Shown here: piece after piece, positions 12,020 through 23,421 of the stretch | Layout: every line of letters starts with the position of its first letter | Position numbering within the stretch: position 1 is the first letter of the stretch | Source: Ceratodon purpureus | Taxonomy: Eukaryota > Streptophyta > Bryopsida > Pseudoditrichales > Ditrichaceae | Assembly (NCBI GenBank): GCA_014871385.1 | Contig: CM026426.1 | Location: 73,708,303-73,772,302, forward strand | DNA length: 64,000 nucleotides | Direction of reading: 5' to 3' | Notes under the pieces: model-generated | Told to the model about the DNA's origin: nothing | The model's input: only the letters and a program-made list of their open reading frames with translations | Database searches by the model: none | Made by a program: the position numbers and the translations under genes

Positions 12020-12677
12020 ACTTACATGTATATGAACTAGTTCATTGCGGGCTCCCCATGCGGCTGTTTCAGTGAGTCCCACTGAGCCGACCTGCTTATT
12101 TCCTTCTTCATGATAGGGATATTGAATGCATAATCCCATTGGTGAAACCTGTGGTAGTCAATGTACTTCTCCAAAGACTGGGAACATGGTATCTCCAAAG
12201 TTGGATAATTCGTCATAAATGTATTGTACATCAGTAATGATGTTGCCTTCAGCTGATACTGAAATTCGTACTTGTGCAAAAAAATTGTTGAAGACAACAT
12301 CATTGAAGGGGGATATAGGAAACTTCTTCATTTTCTAATCTGATTTGGTGGAGTTCCAGAGCTTTAGTAAGAGTTCTTTCTCCAAGGGTGGTAAGCAAGC
12401 CAAAGCAAGATTCAGGGTGCTATGCCAAGGAAGATCGAGTATAACTCCCGCACTGTCATGCTATCTTCAACATCGTCATTCGGCAGCACCGAAGCTAAAA
12501 CCAGGGTCTCCTCGTGTCTTTGTCTATTTCTAGCTCTTTGACGAGCCTTCCTTTCTTTGGCCCTATCTGTAGCTGCTGCCTACAGCTCTTCCTTCAAGCG
12601 GGCCTCAGCCTGCCTAGCTGCGAGACCCGGACGACTAACACCATGTCGTAATCGCTGCCTCTTAGCAGTGTTACCCA
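12020..12677 (-). pseudogene. Decayed gene of unknown family
   Basis: Reading the minus strand from an ATG at 12675-12677, the start MGNTAKRQRLRHGVSRPG is followed by a basic, Gln/Arg/Glu-rich helical stretch (RAKERKARQRARNRQR). An in-frame TAG lies at 12580-12582. After a frame change near 12420 a second stretch contains SPFNDVVFNNFFAQVRISV and GDTMFPVFGEVH, with further TAG and TGA interruptions. I do not recognise the family. The arrangement (basic coiled N-terminus, then a compact domain) could be a transposon protein, but no catalytic motif is visible. Confidence 0.4.
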
Positions 12678-15428
12678 TTGCGGTAAATCTAATACTCAAT
12701 CACACGTCAAAAACCAAGCCACGCATCAGATACGTTACACTAAAGCAGAGTACGTAGTTGAGGAGTTGAGAAGCTAACACGGTTCAATAGTACCGCATGA
12801 GAAACAAAGAAGAATCACAGTGTCATGAGTCTAAAACGAGAACTCACCCTTGAGCCTCAACCTCTCTACTTCCTAATCGCAACTGATTCGCAAGAAGTAG
12901 TAGGAGACCCAACTAAAACCCTTCCGACCGAAACAGACGGTGATCGCTCGAAGCTGCTGGTGGAATAAGAATACAAAACTAGACTCATGAATAGAGAACG
13001 CCTTGGGGACTCATCTACATTGTTGCACTTGCCAAGGTAGAAATCACGATTCCCTTGTTTAGACACTGGGGTTTCTTCAACATATCCAGACTCAGATATC
13101 TCACTAAGTGAATGGTAACAAGAAGATTCAAACTCAGAAATCACCTCCTTCGTAAAATAAGAAGTAATCAGTCTTTGAACTAGAACAACTTGGTGTGGCG
13201 TGGACCTTGGCATTATTCAAAAGGAAAGAACAAGCGGCTAAAAACTCATGCAGTCGATGTGTCTCGCTACACACACTGCGCACTACAGCATTCAACCAAA
13301 ACCCTTGCACGCAACATGGACATCAACACATGATGAACAACGTACTGAATCAAACGAGCAACAGTGTGCTGCAAGCGTCAGGAAGGGACATGAACGAGAG
13401 AGACGATGACGTGGAAAAAATCACAAGGTGGCGGCGCCTTCATGACATGGCGGCCTGGCAGAATAGGACCTGGCATCAAAAACAAGGCAGTAGTTATTAC
13501 ACATTACAAGTACAATATATACTTCTAAGTACATTTAGTACAAGTAGCACGCAAGAAGGCGTCGAGGGCCAAGTAACGGAGAATGATTTTTTTCTTAATT
13601 TGAGAGATGGCCATTCTAGAAACATGTCTAGCCGTCTAGAATCACAGACCCGATTAAGAAAAATTAACATTTTCTACTTCGTAAGCCGTTGCAACCGAAG
13701 CCAGCATTTACTTCTAAGATCTGTGCAAATTAAGTGACGTACTTGTAGAATTTACGACGGATCCCAGAAGACAGGTTCTTCTTATCTCCTCTAAGAAAAA
13801 AGAAAACAAGATCTGAACCTTTGACGCTTACCAGATTTGTACTATTTTAAATTTGAATACAGTGTGACTTTTCCATAGTACTCGACAATAGTACTTTTTT
13901 TGGACAATTAACTTCGTTTTCTAAGTAACTCAATAACGCGGAAGAGACTTCACATATGTAGAACTAAGCAAAGCAAACCAGAAACTAGAATTGAAGTGCC
14001 TAAGCTAAGGTAGTACAAAGTACAAAGTAATGTATTCTTTGACTAGTGTACCGTGACTCAAAAAGTACATTGGTCTAGCGTACACACACCCAGTAGCATT
14101 CCAAACGTAACGAACTACTTGCAGTGTCTTCCGTTCTTAAATTTCACATTGTCATTGTGGAGTCGTCATATGCTGGTATATGTGTTCCAATCTCTTAAAT
14201 CATATCATCTCGTTCCGTTCACGTTGGTCACATTTGATCTCCATTTACGACGCCATCTGAATGCAGACCTCTATCGTCGTAGTCATTCTCACTGGCTTTC
14301 TACTTGTCGTGAAAGTGTGAATGAATTGTGCAACCTCGTACCAAGCATACAAGCTAGGTAGAAGTGGAGATGCATTACGAATATAAAAGTAAACAGAACT
14401 TCGTAACACACGGACCCTTGATACAGAAGTCCGGCTACGAAATAAATAAACTGGACAGGAGATGTCTCAATGTGTTCCAAATGTGGTTATACATTGCATA
14501 CCCTGAGTTACCTTACCTAAATCAATGTTTAAATCATATGCTGTATATCATTTTCTACATTACATTTAATAACCACTTGATCTTAGGTCGCATATGGATA
14601 AAGTTGAACAGTTTCCTGTTGTCATACTACTAACTCATTTTTTTGATGAAGTCCAGGCGCCGGTACGTCACAAACCCCTCATGGACAGTTTTCCAGTAAT
14701 TCATTCTCACCTACAGTAGCACCTAGTATTGAATTATTCTCGATGATCCCCGGGTTGTGAAGTAGACGATGTACTCCACTACGTCTTCTAATTTTTAGCG
14801 GCTAACTTCTCCATCGTTTTGGCAGCGGTAGAACACTCCGAACTACACCAGATAGCACATCGGTAGGGTTTCATCAAGCGGAGACCAGCACCGTACTCGT
14901 ATTGGTGACCTTAATAGAATTACCAGCTTGAAACCCTCGTTGGAGTCTATCCTCCCAGTTGTCCCAAAATTTTGCCATGGTGGAAGAGGTGCCATTAAGG
15001 GAAGTTTGGGGTCTCCAGAAGGCCTTTTCCAGGTTTTCTGTGCTTGAATTTTTGCCATGCCCGTGCACTTTACCTGCTGGCACCAATGGTGCTAGCAGGT
15101 CGCCAAATGCTGCCAGCAGTTGGCATTTGGGGGGTCCAGCCAATCGCTTCTCTTCCCCACCCCACCCCACCATACCCCCCCATTGGACAATAGAAGTAGT
15201 ACTGACACTGTCACCGAGCGTGTGCCCACTGCTGTCACCCCATTGGACAGTACCGGATCCTGTTGTGAGCGAGGGGAATCTTGTTGTCAGCGGGGCAAAT
15301 TTTGTTGTCAGCGGGCAGGATATCCACCAATGAGATTTCGCACAGAAGTGTCAGCGGACAGGAAGCTCACTTAATCCGGGCTATCTTACAAGACCTTCTA
15401 GAGACCCAATTTTTCCCCTAATGTCTAT
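12678..15428. other. Spacer without recognised gene
   Basis: The 180-codon plus-strand ORF at 13195 and the 115-codon minus-strand ORF at 12866 have no motifs and look accidental. Around 15080-15130 an inverted repeat (CCAAATGC ... GCATTTGG) can form a hairpin, and near 15260-15320 a TTGTTGTCAGCGGG-like unit is repeated three times. Confidence 0.4.
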
Positions 15429-16200
15429 ATGCAAAGGGACTTTAAAGAAATCCTTCTCCGGTTGGTGAACTCCAGCACGGGACCACTACATTCGACGGCC
15501 CTTGGAGTAGATGAGGAGGCTCCACCTTGTCCTGGTCAGGTACACAACCCATCTCAAAACGAGCGGAATGCAACTGTTCCCAGTGATATTGCAATCCTTG
15601 CATTCCCTATATCATCAAACCAACCTTCTTGGATGAGCTCTGACACTGTTTTGTTAACACCAAACACGAGAAACAACTTGCGACCACGTCGTATTGGACG
15701 ACCGGATACAATAGCCATATCAACGGACGTGTCCAACCATTCCATTGCCAATGGATTAGTCAATGAGAGCATTGGCCAACGTGACTGTGGCGCGCTTGAC
15801 TCAAATTCTGTCGTAGGGACATTGGACTCACGTGCACGCCCCACTCTCGAACCCCCTCGAGGTCCGCCTCCAACACTCCAAGACCCCCACTGCAACTCCG
15901 TCTCTGTTTAGACAATGGCAACCAGAGGGCGGGAACATGCCTACGTCTTCGGTGACAGAACCCCCTGGAGAGGCGAATGCTCGCAAGGCATTGAAATTTC
16001 CACTGCGAGCAGATGGCGACGCAATTGCGGTTAACAAAATCTGCTACATCTCTCACCCTGATATGGGGGACAATGCTGTAGCAGAGGGCCGAACGGGGGG
16101 CTTTTGGAAGGCGAAAGCTACAAAAATGGAGAATCTTTGTCGACAAGGAGAGCAGATCATTCAGATTCACAAAGTATTGGTTCCTAATGTTCGGCTCTTC
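15429..16200 (+). CDS. Hypothetical ORFs next to the LINE 3' end
   Basis: Two overlapping plus-strand frames (15429-15911 and 15832-16305) are open. The second contains VNKICYISHPDMGDNAVAEG and KMENLCRQGEQIIQIHKVLV, which read like real protein, just before the LINE tail begins at about 16198. This may be the end of a gene into which the LINE inserted, or flanking repeat sequence. I do not recognise a family, no start can be chosen, and intron positions are unclear. Confidence 0.3.
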
Positions 16201-16680
16201 CAGAGAGAGAGAGAAACTACGGTCTCCGGAGGAGACCGAAGTGAATTAAGTGTCTGTTCGATCCACCTCCAATCCATTGCCCACCAAACAAAGGTATGGA
16301 AGTAAAGATCTACTCCCCCCTTTCGAGAGTAGACACTTTAGTCACAAAGTAACCAGTAACAAGTAACAAGTAACAGCAGTGATTATCTTTTTAAGATTTA
16401 ATTGATTGCGATTTTGGACACCAAGCCACGAGCTCATTGTTGGTTGGAGGTGAGCGTTTGTCTCATTAATCTGGTCCGGATTCGAACCCTAATGGGCTCG
16501 TTTGAGTGGATGTGGGGGATGAAGTGGCTTGGTACTGCTTAGTGAGCGATTGCAGGCAGTAGATGGGTTGTGCCAACCAACAGCCCCCTTTGCGAGAAGT
16601 TTGACAAGAGACTTTGACACCCGTATGCTAACAATTTAAATAAAGTAGCTCTAGCTACTAAAACTTTTATTTGTATTTTT
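16198..16680 (-). repeat. LINE 3' tail with tRNA-promoter-like sequence, copy 2
   Basis: This is the inverted partner of 8400-8875. On the minus strand it contains GGTTCGAATCC (around 16480-16490), a perfect match to the pol III B-box GGTTCGANNCC. The orientation relative to the LINE coding strand is the same in both copies, which shows it is part of the element rather than a chance insertion. Confidence 0.6.
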
Positions 16681-16701
16681 ATTATATATTTTGGGTTTTG
16701 A

Positions 16702-17700
16702 CTATGGGGGATCTAATGTTTCGGGTAATGGTTGGTGGTTTTCTATTCTTCTTTTGTGGAGAAGAATAGACATGGCATATTGTATGGCAATAGTGTTTAT
16801 GTTTTTAAAGGTGTTTTTGATGGTAGGCAAAGGTATTTTGAAATTGTCTACAAGTAGTTTCATTGATGGAATGTGTGTGGTAGCTCTGGCGCCTGCTGTG
16901 ATGACAATAAGGGGGTCAACTTTCCATCCTCTAGCGGTAATACTGGCTATTAATGGATTATATTTGTTGGTTTTAGCTTCAAGTGTTTCTGGTGAGAATT
17001 TGTCATTGCAGTATGTGAATTCAATGAATTGTATGGTAAGATTGGAGTTTATTTCTGTAGGGGGATCACTTTGGTATGGTAAACCTTTAACGCAAAGAAT
17101 GTCTAATCTAAATCTAGAGTTACAATGACATCTTTGTGTGTTACATGTGCATGGAAGTAACCAATTGGAAACGGTATTTTCTGAGGGTTTATCATTGAAG
17201 GTGCCCGCGTTCATTAGAATAAAACAGCGAGATTTTTCGGATGAGACTAGTAGTTTTCTAATTTCCCATACTGCTTAGTTGTGTCTTTTGACCCGGAGGG
17301 AGTGTATATGTTGTTGTTGGCATGTGAGTAATACATGTAGCCATGTATCTGGTTCATGTGAATTGCAAATGGGATATGTGATAGATGGAAATCTTTCTCT
17401 TCCAAAAAAGATCTGTTTTCTAGCTTGGCCCATGTAAATTCCCGTACGAAATTTTATGAGGCATGATTTTTGTTTGTCAGTGATGGTTGGATTTTCTCAA
17501 AATTCGTTAGAAAATTCATTGTCTATGTCTGCATTTCCCGTCCATTTGCAAATGTTGGGGATTTGTATGGCCATGATTTCTAGATTGTTTTCTCTGTCAT
17601 ATTTTTTGATTTGTTTTTCTAGAGTTCTAACTGGTCCTTTATCTGGAACATCTATTCTCGAAGGCCAGTTATCTTTTAGGAAGTAGAACGGAGTGGCATG
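16702..17700 (-). pseudogene. LINE C-terminal Cys-rich region
   Basis: This follows RNase H on the minus strand. Around 17300-17400 the frame reads YPICNSHEPDTWLHVLLTC, a Cys/His arrangement like a small zinc finger, then an in-frame TAA before AVWEIRKLL. Further on, WLLPCTCNTQRCHCNSRF at about 17110-17165 is a second Cys-rich cluster, and the region ends with HKRRIENHQPLPETLDPP and TAG at 16702-16704. Nucleic-acid binding is an inference from the Cys pattern. The matching plus-strand copy at 7.5-8.4 kb has AAA where this copy has TAA. Confidence 0.7.
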
Positions 17701-17748
17701 GGCATGTTCGTATGAGTGTATGGCTTCCCTATGTGTTAGCTTTAGGCC

Positions 17749-18375
17749 TTATTTTGCTAAGTAATCTGCTTCTTCGTTGCCGTCAATGTTGATGTGTGCT
17801 CTAACTTTGTATAGTGAAATTGGTTGTGTTCTTTGTTGGAGTAGTTCTACTATGGAGGCAAGTGTGGTTTGATCGGGGTGACTATTATGTAGTGTAGGAT
17901 GTTTTATTTGTGTATTAAGTAAGTATAGTACATTTAGACAGTCGGTAAATATATATGCTGGTTCGTTGGGGAATTGTGTGTTGATAATTCTGAGTGTTTT
18001 GTGTACTGCCATCATTTCTGCACGTAGTATATTTTGGTGTCCGTGGAGTCTTTTGGAGATATTGAGACCTTTGGGGCTGTAAATACCGTATCCGGCTCTT
18101 TCTCTCAGCCATTTCCCGTCGCCAATTTCTTTTGGGGGATTAAATGATCCATCTGTGTAATAACTGAATTGGGGATGGAATTTTAGTAGTAGATTTGTTT
18201 GGTAATTTGGTAGTTGTGGGATAGGTGTTGAGTTATTTGCGGGGGTGTTTGGATAGTTTAATTTGGACCATTTTATACTGGGATTGACATGGGTGTTTAA
18301 GGGAGTTGGGGATGCAATTTGTGTGTGAATTTGTAATATTTGGATATTGTTAATTGTATGAACGAGTTGATTCAT
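17749..18375 (-). CDS. LINE RNase H domain
   Basis: This frame carries the four acidic residues expected of an RNase HI fold: YTDGSF (Asp 75), RAEMMAVHK (Glu 120), IFTDCLN (Asp 145) and the last Asp in NIDGNEEAD (about 204). A His in RAHI precedes the last motif as in active enzymes. It would degrade the RNA strand during target-primed reverse transcription. It is separated from the upstream frame by a one-base shift in a CA-rich stretch near 18390-18405. The domain itself looks intact, unlike the plus-strand copy. Confidence 0.85.
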   Translation of the reverse strand: MNQLVHTINNIQILQIHTQIASPTPLNTHVNPSIKWSKLNYPNTPANNSTPIPQLPNYQTNLLLKFHPQFSYYTDGSFNPPKEIGDGKWLRERAGYGIYSPKGLNISKRLHGHQNILRAEMMAVHKTLRIINTQFPNEPAYIFTDCLNVLYLLNTQIKHPTLHNSHPDQTTLASIVELLQQRTQPISLYKVRAHINIDGNEEADYLAK

Positions 18376-18389
18376 TTGTTCGTGAGTAC

Positions 18390-19983
18390 CTATGTTGTTG
18401 TTTTGGTGGTGGATACAGAGTATTCTGAGCGTAGAAAGTTCTTTTCTTTCAAGTTTAAGTTCGGGGGGATTGTTGGTTCTTCATATATAATGGTGTCTGC
18501 AGGAAAATGGGCAATAATGTATGTGTCCGGGAATGGGCCGGTGTAAGGGTAAGAGTTTTGGTACCAGTTAGTATCGGGAGAGATGAGTATGGTGATAGTA
18601 TTTGGGTCATTTTTTGCTGCAAGGCGGGCCCAATGAATGGCTTGTTGTAAGTCGGTTTCATTGTGGGGGTGAGCGTAGCCAATTCCTTTCCATTTATGAT
18701 CAAATGCTTTCCCTAGGGAGCCAAATATTATATCTCGTGAAAATGGTGAGTAAAATTGGATAAATTGTGTAGAGCATGTAACTGGTGATGAAAAGTAAGA
18801 TTGCTGGATGTTGAATGTTGTTATTAGTAAGTCTAGTATTTCACTTGGTATTGTATATTGAGCACATTTAAGTGGGTCATTTTTTGGAATACGATATTTA
18901 TATCTTTGATATAGCCACACAATTTCAGTTTCACATGATTGGATGGATGGCTCAAGGCCGTGTGGGGTATTTTTTGCATGTTGATATTGTTTCCATAGCC
19001 ATAGTAGTCTAGTTTTCGGGATGGTGATGAGGTGCCGGCCATTATCTTCGTATATATGTGCGACGTCATGTTGTGTTTGGATAAAAAGTTTAAGACTCTA
19101 CTATTACAAAGAAAGAAAACTACTCCATGTAATTTGACCTCTAAGAAATAATGTTCGAGCTCGTTTCGATGTCATTTTCAGGATTGCATTCATTAATAGA
19201 GACATGTGCTAGTGGAATAATTGTGGCCGGAGTAACGTATCTTGTATCTTTTTGTTGTTCTATGGAGAAGTGTTTTTTGATGATGTTTAAAAAGTGTTTA
19301 TGTTGTTGTTTAGTGTAGTATTGGGTAAGTAATTCAGTATTGTGGAGACATGTGTTAGTGTCACTCCAAGGGAAAAGTTTGCTTTGACTACGCCATTTGT
19401 TGTATGTGTTATTATTTGGCGTGGTCCATTGGCATAAGTATGTTGTTTCTTTATAGTTTATCCCATTTGGATCTTTGATTTTATGTTGTTTGTGGTTTAG
19501 TATTGTGTGTATGGGGAATTGTCTTGGATATTTAAGCATATTGTTGGGAAGGAGAGGAAGTTCAGGAATAGGAGGGTTGGGAGGGTCTATTGGGGGGATC
19601 AGTTGTTGTGGTAGGATGTTGTGGTTTAATAATATATAATCATTTTTTAGCGTTCTTGGAGGGAAGTGGAATCAGCAAGATTTTTGGCATCTTTGATGGC
19701 AAGTGGGTTGACAGAATAATTGACTAGCAATATTTAGCGCACTTTTAATGAGTTTTGTGGGGTTGGAGTGGTATACTTTAAAATTGTCTGGATTCATTAG
19801 GGTGGTACCGTTAGGCATGGTTATTTGTTCTAATTTTATTATATTATGTAATAATAGTTTTTGTAGTAGTTTGAGAGAAGTTTTGGGGTTTAGGCCATGT
19901 AGATATTGTGCTTCTTGCATCCAGGCGGTTTCGTGCGGGGATGGGTTTAATAGAAAATTTTCTATTGTGGACTCTAGCTTCAT
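18390..19983 (-). pseudogene. LINE region between RT and RNase H, possible methyltransferase-like module
   Basis: About 500 residues separate RT from RNase H. The frame 19672-19983 contains NPHETAW-like helical sequence, then a TGA at 19672, then 19141-19539 in the same frame. The last part (18390-18920 and upstream to about 19080) reads IPSEILDLLITTFNIQQ, FSSPVTCSTQF, GSLGKAFDHKWKGIGYAHPH and ILISPDTNWY. The order (helical start, SSP box, W-G, x-A-H-P-H, then L-I-x-P-D-T-x-W) parallels Dam-type DNA adenine methyltransferases, where x-N-P-P-Y and L-P-A-x-T-D-x-W-F occupy the last two positions. The catalytic NPPY would be replaced by AHPH. This is a pattern comparison from memory, not a search result. 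Confidence 0.4.
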
Positions 19984-21394
19984 GTTTAAGTAAAAACAAT
20001 GTTCTAGTGATAGGGGATCTCACACAATCTTGATATTTGATGCGGTCTATTTCTTCGGAGCCTCCATATTTTGCAAGTATGAACTGTATCAAGCCAAAGT
20101 ATATTTTACCGAGTCTGCCTTTGTCATTGAGAGCATTTTGTAATTGTTCTCCAATACATCGTAGATAGGCATTTTTTAATGAAAAGGCTTCCATTCCGAA
20201 TAGATCATGTGGGAGTTGTGTAGCAATATTAGATGTACTTTTTGGTAGTCTACATATTGTTTTGTGGAGTGCTATGATCTTTTTGTCAAGTTTTTTAATG
20301 GCTGGCATAGAGTATGGTACTGCGTAGAATCTGTATGCAATACCGGCACGTATGAGTGTATCGGCCATATTGATTTTTTGTTTCATAGTGGCTGGGCAAG
20401 CCACTAAGGCTTGGCATTGTTTGATGACTTTAGCCGTGGTGGTGTTTATTTGTGTTTTCCATTCAAGTGATGGTGCGAGGTTTATTCCAAGGTATGTATA
20501 TGGATCATGTTGGTCCAAAATTGGTATTGGTTGGTTTCTGTAGTTTATATTGGTGGCTTGAATCTGTGCCTTGAATGCTATGGGGTTCATTTTTGACTTA
20601 TTTGGGCATCCGGTCACTGCACATTTAGGTATACCAAGGTCCATTCCAACCCATTCGCAAAATTTGTCTAATTTATTTAGTTGTATTTGTAGTGATGCTA
20701 GTTTGTTAACAATAGCTGCTAAATCATCAGCATAAGCTGCGGATGAGATTGTAACTTTGGATGTACCGAAGGTGTATCCATTGTCCCCTTGTTGTAACCA
20801 TCTAAGAAGTGGTTCTAAGAATATTATAAATAAATATGGACTAAGAGCATCTCCTTGTATTGTTCCTCTTTGGATGGGAATAGGTAGAGTTTTACCAAAG
20901 TGTTCTCCAGAAAATATAGTAGAGGATTGTGAGTAAATATTTCCTATCAGATTTATGGCATCGGTTGGATATCCGAGATCTTTCATTATGGCTAAGAGTC
21001 TCGCATGGTCAATGGAGCCAAAAGCATTTTTGAAGTCAATGTAGAGAATATATATATCTTGATTTGTAAATCTTGCATCTTCTAAGGCTGCAATGAGTAG
21101 TTGAAGTTGTCTGGATGTTCCTCTTTCTGCTCGGAATCCTTCTTGGCTGTCATGCAGAATTTGATGTCTTTCACCGTAAGTGGAGAGGATAAAGGTTAAT
21201 GTGCTAGTAAAGAGTTTGTATATGGTGTTCGCTAAAGCGATAGGCCTATGATTTGGAAGTTGTGATGGATCGCCTATTTTATAAAATGTGACAGTTAGAC
21301 TAGTTTTCCATGTTGCAGGTATTTGTTTTTGTTTGTAGCAGTGTTTAAAAAATAGAAATAATAGTTTGTGGAATCGTGGAGGCATGTTTTTCAT
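19844..21394 (-). CDS. LINE reverse transcriptase
   Basis: A 516-codon frame holds the fingers and palm of a non-LTR reverse transcriptase. Motifs in order: NHRPIALANTIYKL (about 48-61), GFRAERGTSRQ (86), YIDFKNAFGSIDH with the first catalytic Asp (120), QRGTIQGDALSPYLFI (175-190), YADDLAAI with the catalytic Asp pair (223-224), and a YLGINLAPSLEW thumb-like block near 310. Upstream RT sequence continues to about 21660 in another frame. The catalytic residues are intact. The frame ends at a stop at 19844 and then continues in another frame, so this copy has at least one shift here. Confidence 0.93.
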   Translation of the reverse strand: MKNMPPRFHKLLFLFFKHCYKQKQIPATWKTSLTVTFYKIGDPSQLPNHRPIALANTIYKLFTSTLTFILSTYGERHQILHDSQEGFRAERGTSRQLQLLIAALEDARFTNQDIYILYIDFKNAFGSIDHARLLAIMKDLGYPTDAINLIGNIYSQSSTIFSGEHFGKTLPIPIQRGTIQGDALSPYLFIIFLEPLLRWLQQGDNGYTFGTSKVTISSAAYADDLAAIVNKLASLQIQLNKLDKFCEWVGMDLGIPKCAVTGCPNKSKMNPIAFKAQIQATNINYRNQPIPILDQHDPYTYLGINLAPSLEWKTQINTTTAKVIKQCQALVACPATMKQKINMADTLIRAGIAYRFYAVPYSMPAIKKLDKKIIALHKTICRLPKSTSNIATQLPHDLFGMEAFSLKNAYLRCIGEQLQNALNDKGRLGKIYFGLIQFILAKYGGSEEIDRIKYQDCVRSPITRTLFLLKHEARVHNRKFSIKPIPARNRLDARSTISTWPKPQNFSQTTTKTIIT

Positions 21395-21680
21395 AATAGA
21401 GTTAGGTATTTTGTCTGGGCCTGGGGCTTTGTTATTTCCTAGGTTTTTGAGGCATAAATCGTAAGTTTCTTGATCAAAATATGTGTGTAGGGGGGTTTGT
21501 GGTTCTCCGCGTTGATCAATTGTGAATCCGTCCAGGTCATGCCATGGGTATTGTCTGACGCTGCATGTGCATTGTGGAGGGTGTGTAGTTTGATAGTGAC
21601 ATGTGGGGACTGTTGGCCGGTTACTAATAGATTGTTGGATGTATATTTCTTGAGCAATATCTTCCGGACTAGTTAAGATG

Positions 21681-23421
21681 TTATTTAGCTATGACATCAA
21701 TCCATTCGTTCGATATAGAGTCCGTTACTGATGGATGTGGGATTTGTACGTATTGGTGGCTACGTATTTCGTTTAATATGGGGTGTGTTTGCCATTGTGG
21801 GTTGTTTTTTGCAATATATATAGTTTTTCTAATAAGATGGTATGTGGCAAGGTGTTTTTTCCATTCTTTGGCTAGTTTTCGAGGTAAAAAGCCGCCTTGT
21901 TGCCTTGTTCTATTTGTGAGTTGTGGTAGTGGGGTTGCGTTACATGTTTTTTCAATGGTTTCTGAGATTTTTTCTATGATTTTGTCTAAGGATGTGCAAG
22001 CTTCTTGCCATAAAGCATGGGTAAGATGATCATTATTTTCTAATAATCTGGTTAGTTCATTTATTTGTGTAGAGTTTTTTTCAAAAAATTCGATGTTAAA
22101 TTTTTCTAAGTTATCTAGAGGTATTGGGTTTAGGATTCTAATTGTTGGAGTAGTGATGGGGGCCGGTGGTCTAGCTATCAATAGATTTTGTGGAATGTGC
22201 AAGGTGACTGGATAATGATCTGAGTTTAGATTTAAAGTTGTGTTTGTCGTGGAGGTGAATCTAGTATTGTCTAGGGATTTTATGTAGAAACCATCTATGA
22301 GGCTAGTTGATGTGTAGTTGTAGCCACCTTGTCTAGAGAATGTTGTGTTTGTTGGGATGTATTCTAGATTTAGTGAGTTAGTAAAGTTTTTCCATTGAAT
22401 ATCTTCTTCTTGTGGTGGAGTATTGGTGTTGTGATTTTGTCTTCCATTTAGTGCTATATCACGATTAAAGTCCCCACACAAGATATATGTATGATTAGGG
22501 TGTGCATTTATTTGGTTTGTGATTGTAGTTTGAATGTAGGGGATGAGGCGGATGTCTTCTAGGTGTGTGGGCATATATAAGTGTATGATTAACCATGGTA
22601 GTAATGGATGGTTGTTTATTTTTATTATTTGTAGATATGGAGAAATGTCTTGCAGGTGTAGGGATTTTGGTAATATTTCCAGGGAAAGCATATTTATTGT
22701 GTATGAGTGTGAGTAGGCCTCCTCTTCCGGGGGTGTAGGGCATTCTTTGTTGCATGCATCTTGTGAGGGCATGTGTGTTATTAAAAATGAGTTTATATTT
22801 AGGAAATAGATTTTGTATCAGTTTAGTGGATTTGGTTGCTGTGAGTTTTGTTTCTTGGATGTTTATAATTGCCGTATTCCTTGAAGAGTAGTATACGAGG
22901 TTTTGTAGGTTTGGTAAAGCTGTATTAAGCAAAGATGCATTCCAAGTTATTATTTTTGTTTCGTTGTTAGTGTTGATGTTTATTCTCGGGGGAGGTGTTG
23001 GAATGTTTGGAAGGGGTGGTGGATGTGAGTATTCATTTAGACTTTCGAAACAGCGTAGAGCTTCAGTAGTTAATTTATTTGGTAAGAAAGGAAATTTTCT
23101 TTGGAGTATAGTAGGTGTTGGTGGTGTATCTTGGTTATGGATAAATTTGTATAGTTCATCATGAATTGAGTTTTTTGGGGATATTAGGTCTTGGTTCATT
23201 TCAATGAATTTGGTACAAGGGTGTTGAGTGAGGATGTGTCTTTCCGGAGGGTTATTTAGGTTGGCTAGTCTAATCATTACTGTATTAGTCCAAATATCAT
23301 TGAAGTAGTAAATGCGAGGCTGAGCTAATATATCTTTACATGTATTATTAGTGGATGTATCGTAACGATTAATGCATATAGTATGTGAGGTAGTGGAGAT
23401 TGTATTCGTGCTTGTATACAT
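21681..23421 (-). pseudogene. LINE APE-type endonuclease, one frameshift
   Basis: The endonuclease would nick the target DNA to prime reverse transcription. The first frame (22495-23421) contains KIITWNAS at about residue 156 and NIQETKL with the catalytic Glu at 190. The second frame (21681-22772) contains CGDFNRD at 99-105 and NSDHYPVTL at 183-191. Together these are the expected N-to-C order of APE motifs. The two frames overlap, and the switch lies at about 22640-22690. Everything needed for catalysis is visible, but it is split by one indel. Confidence 0.87.
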
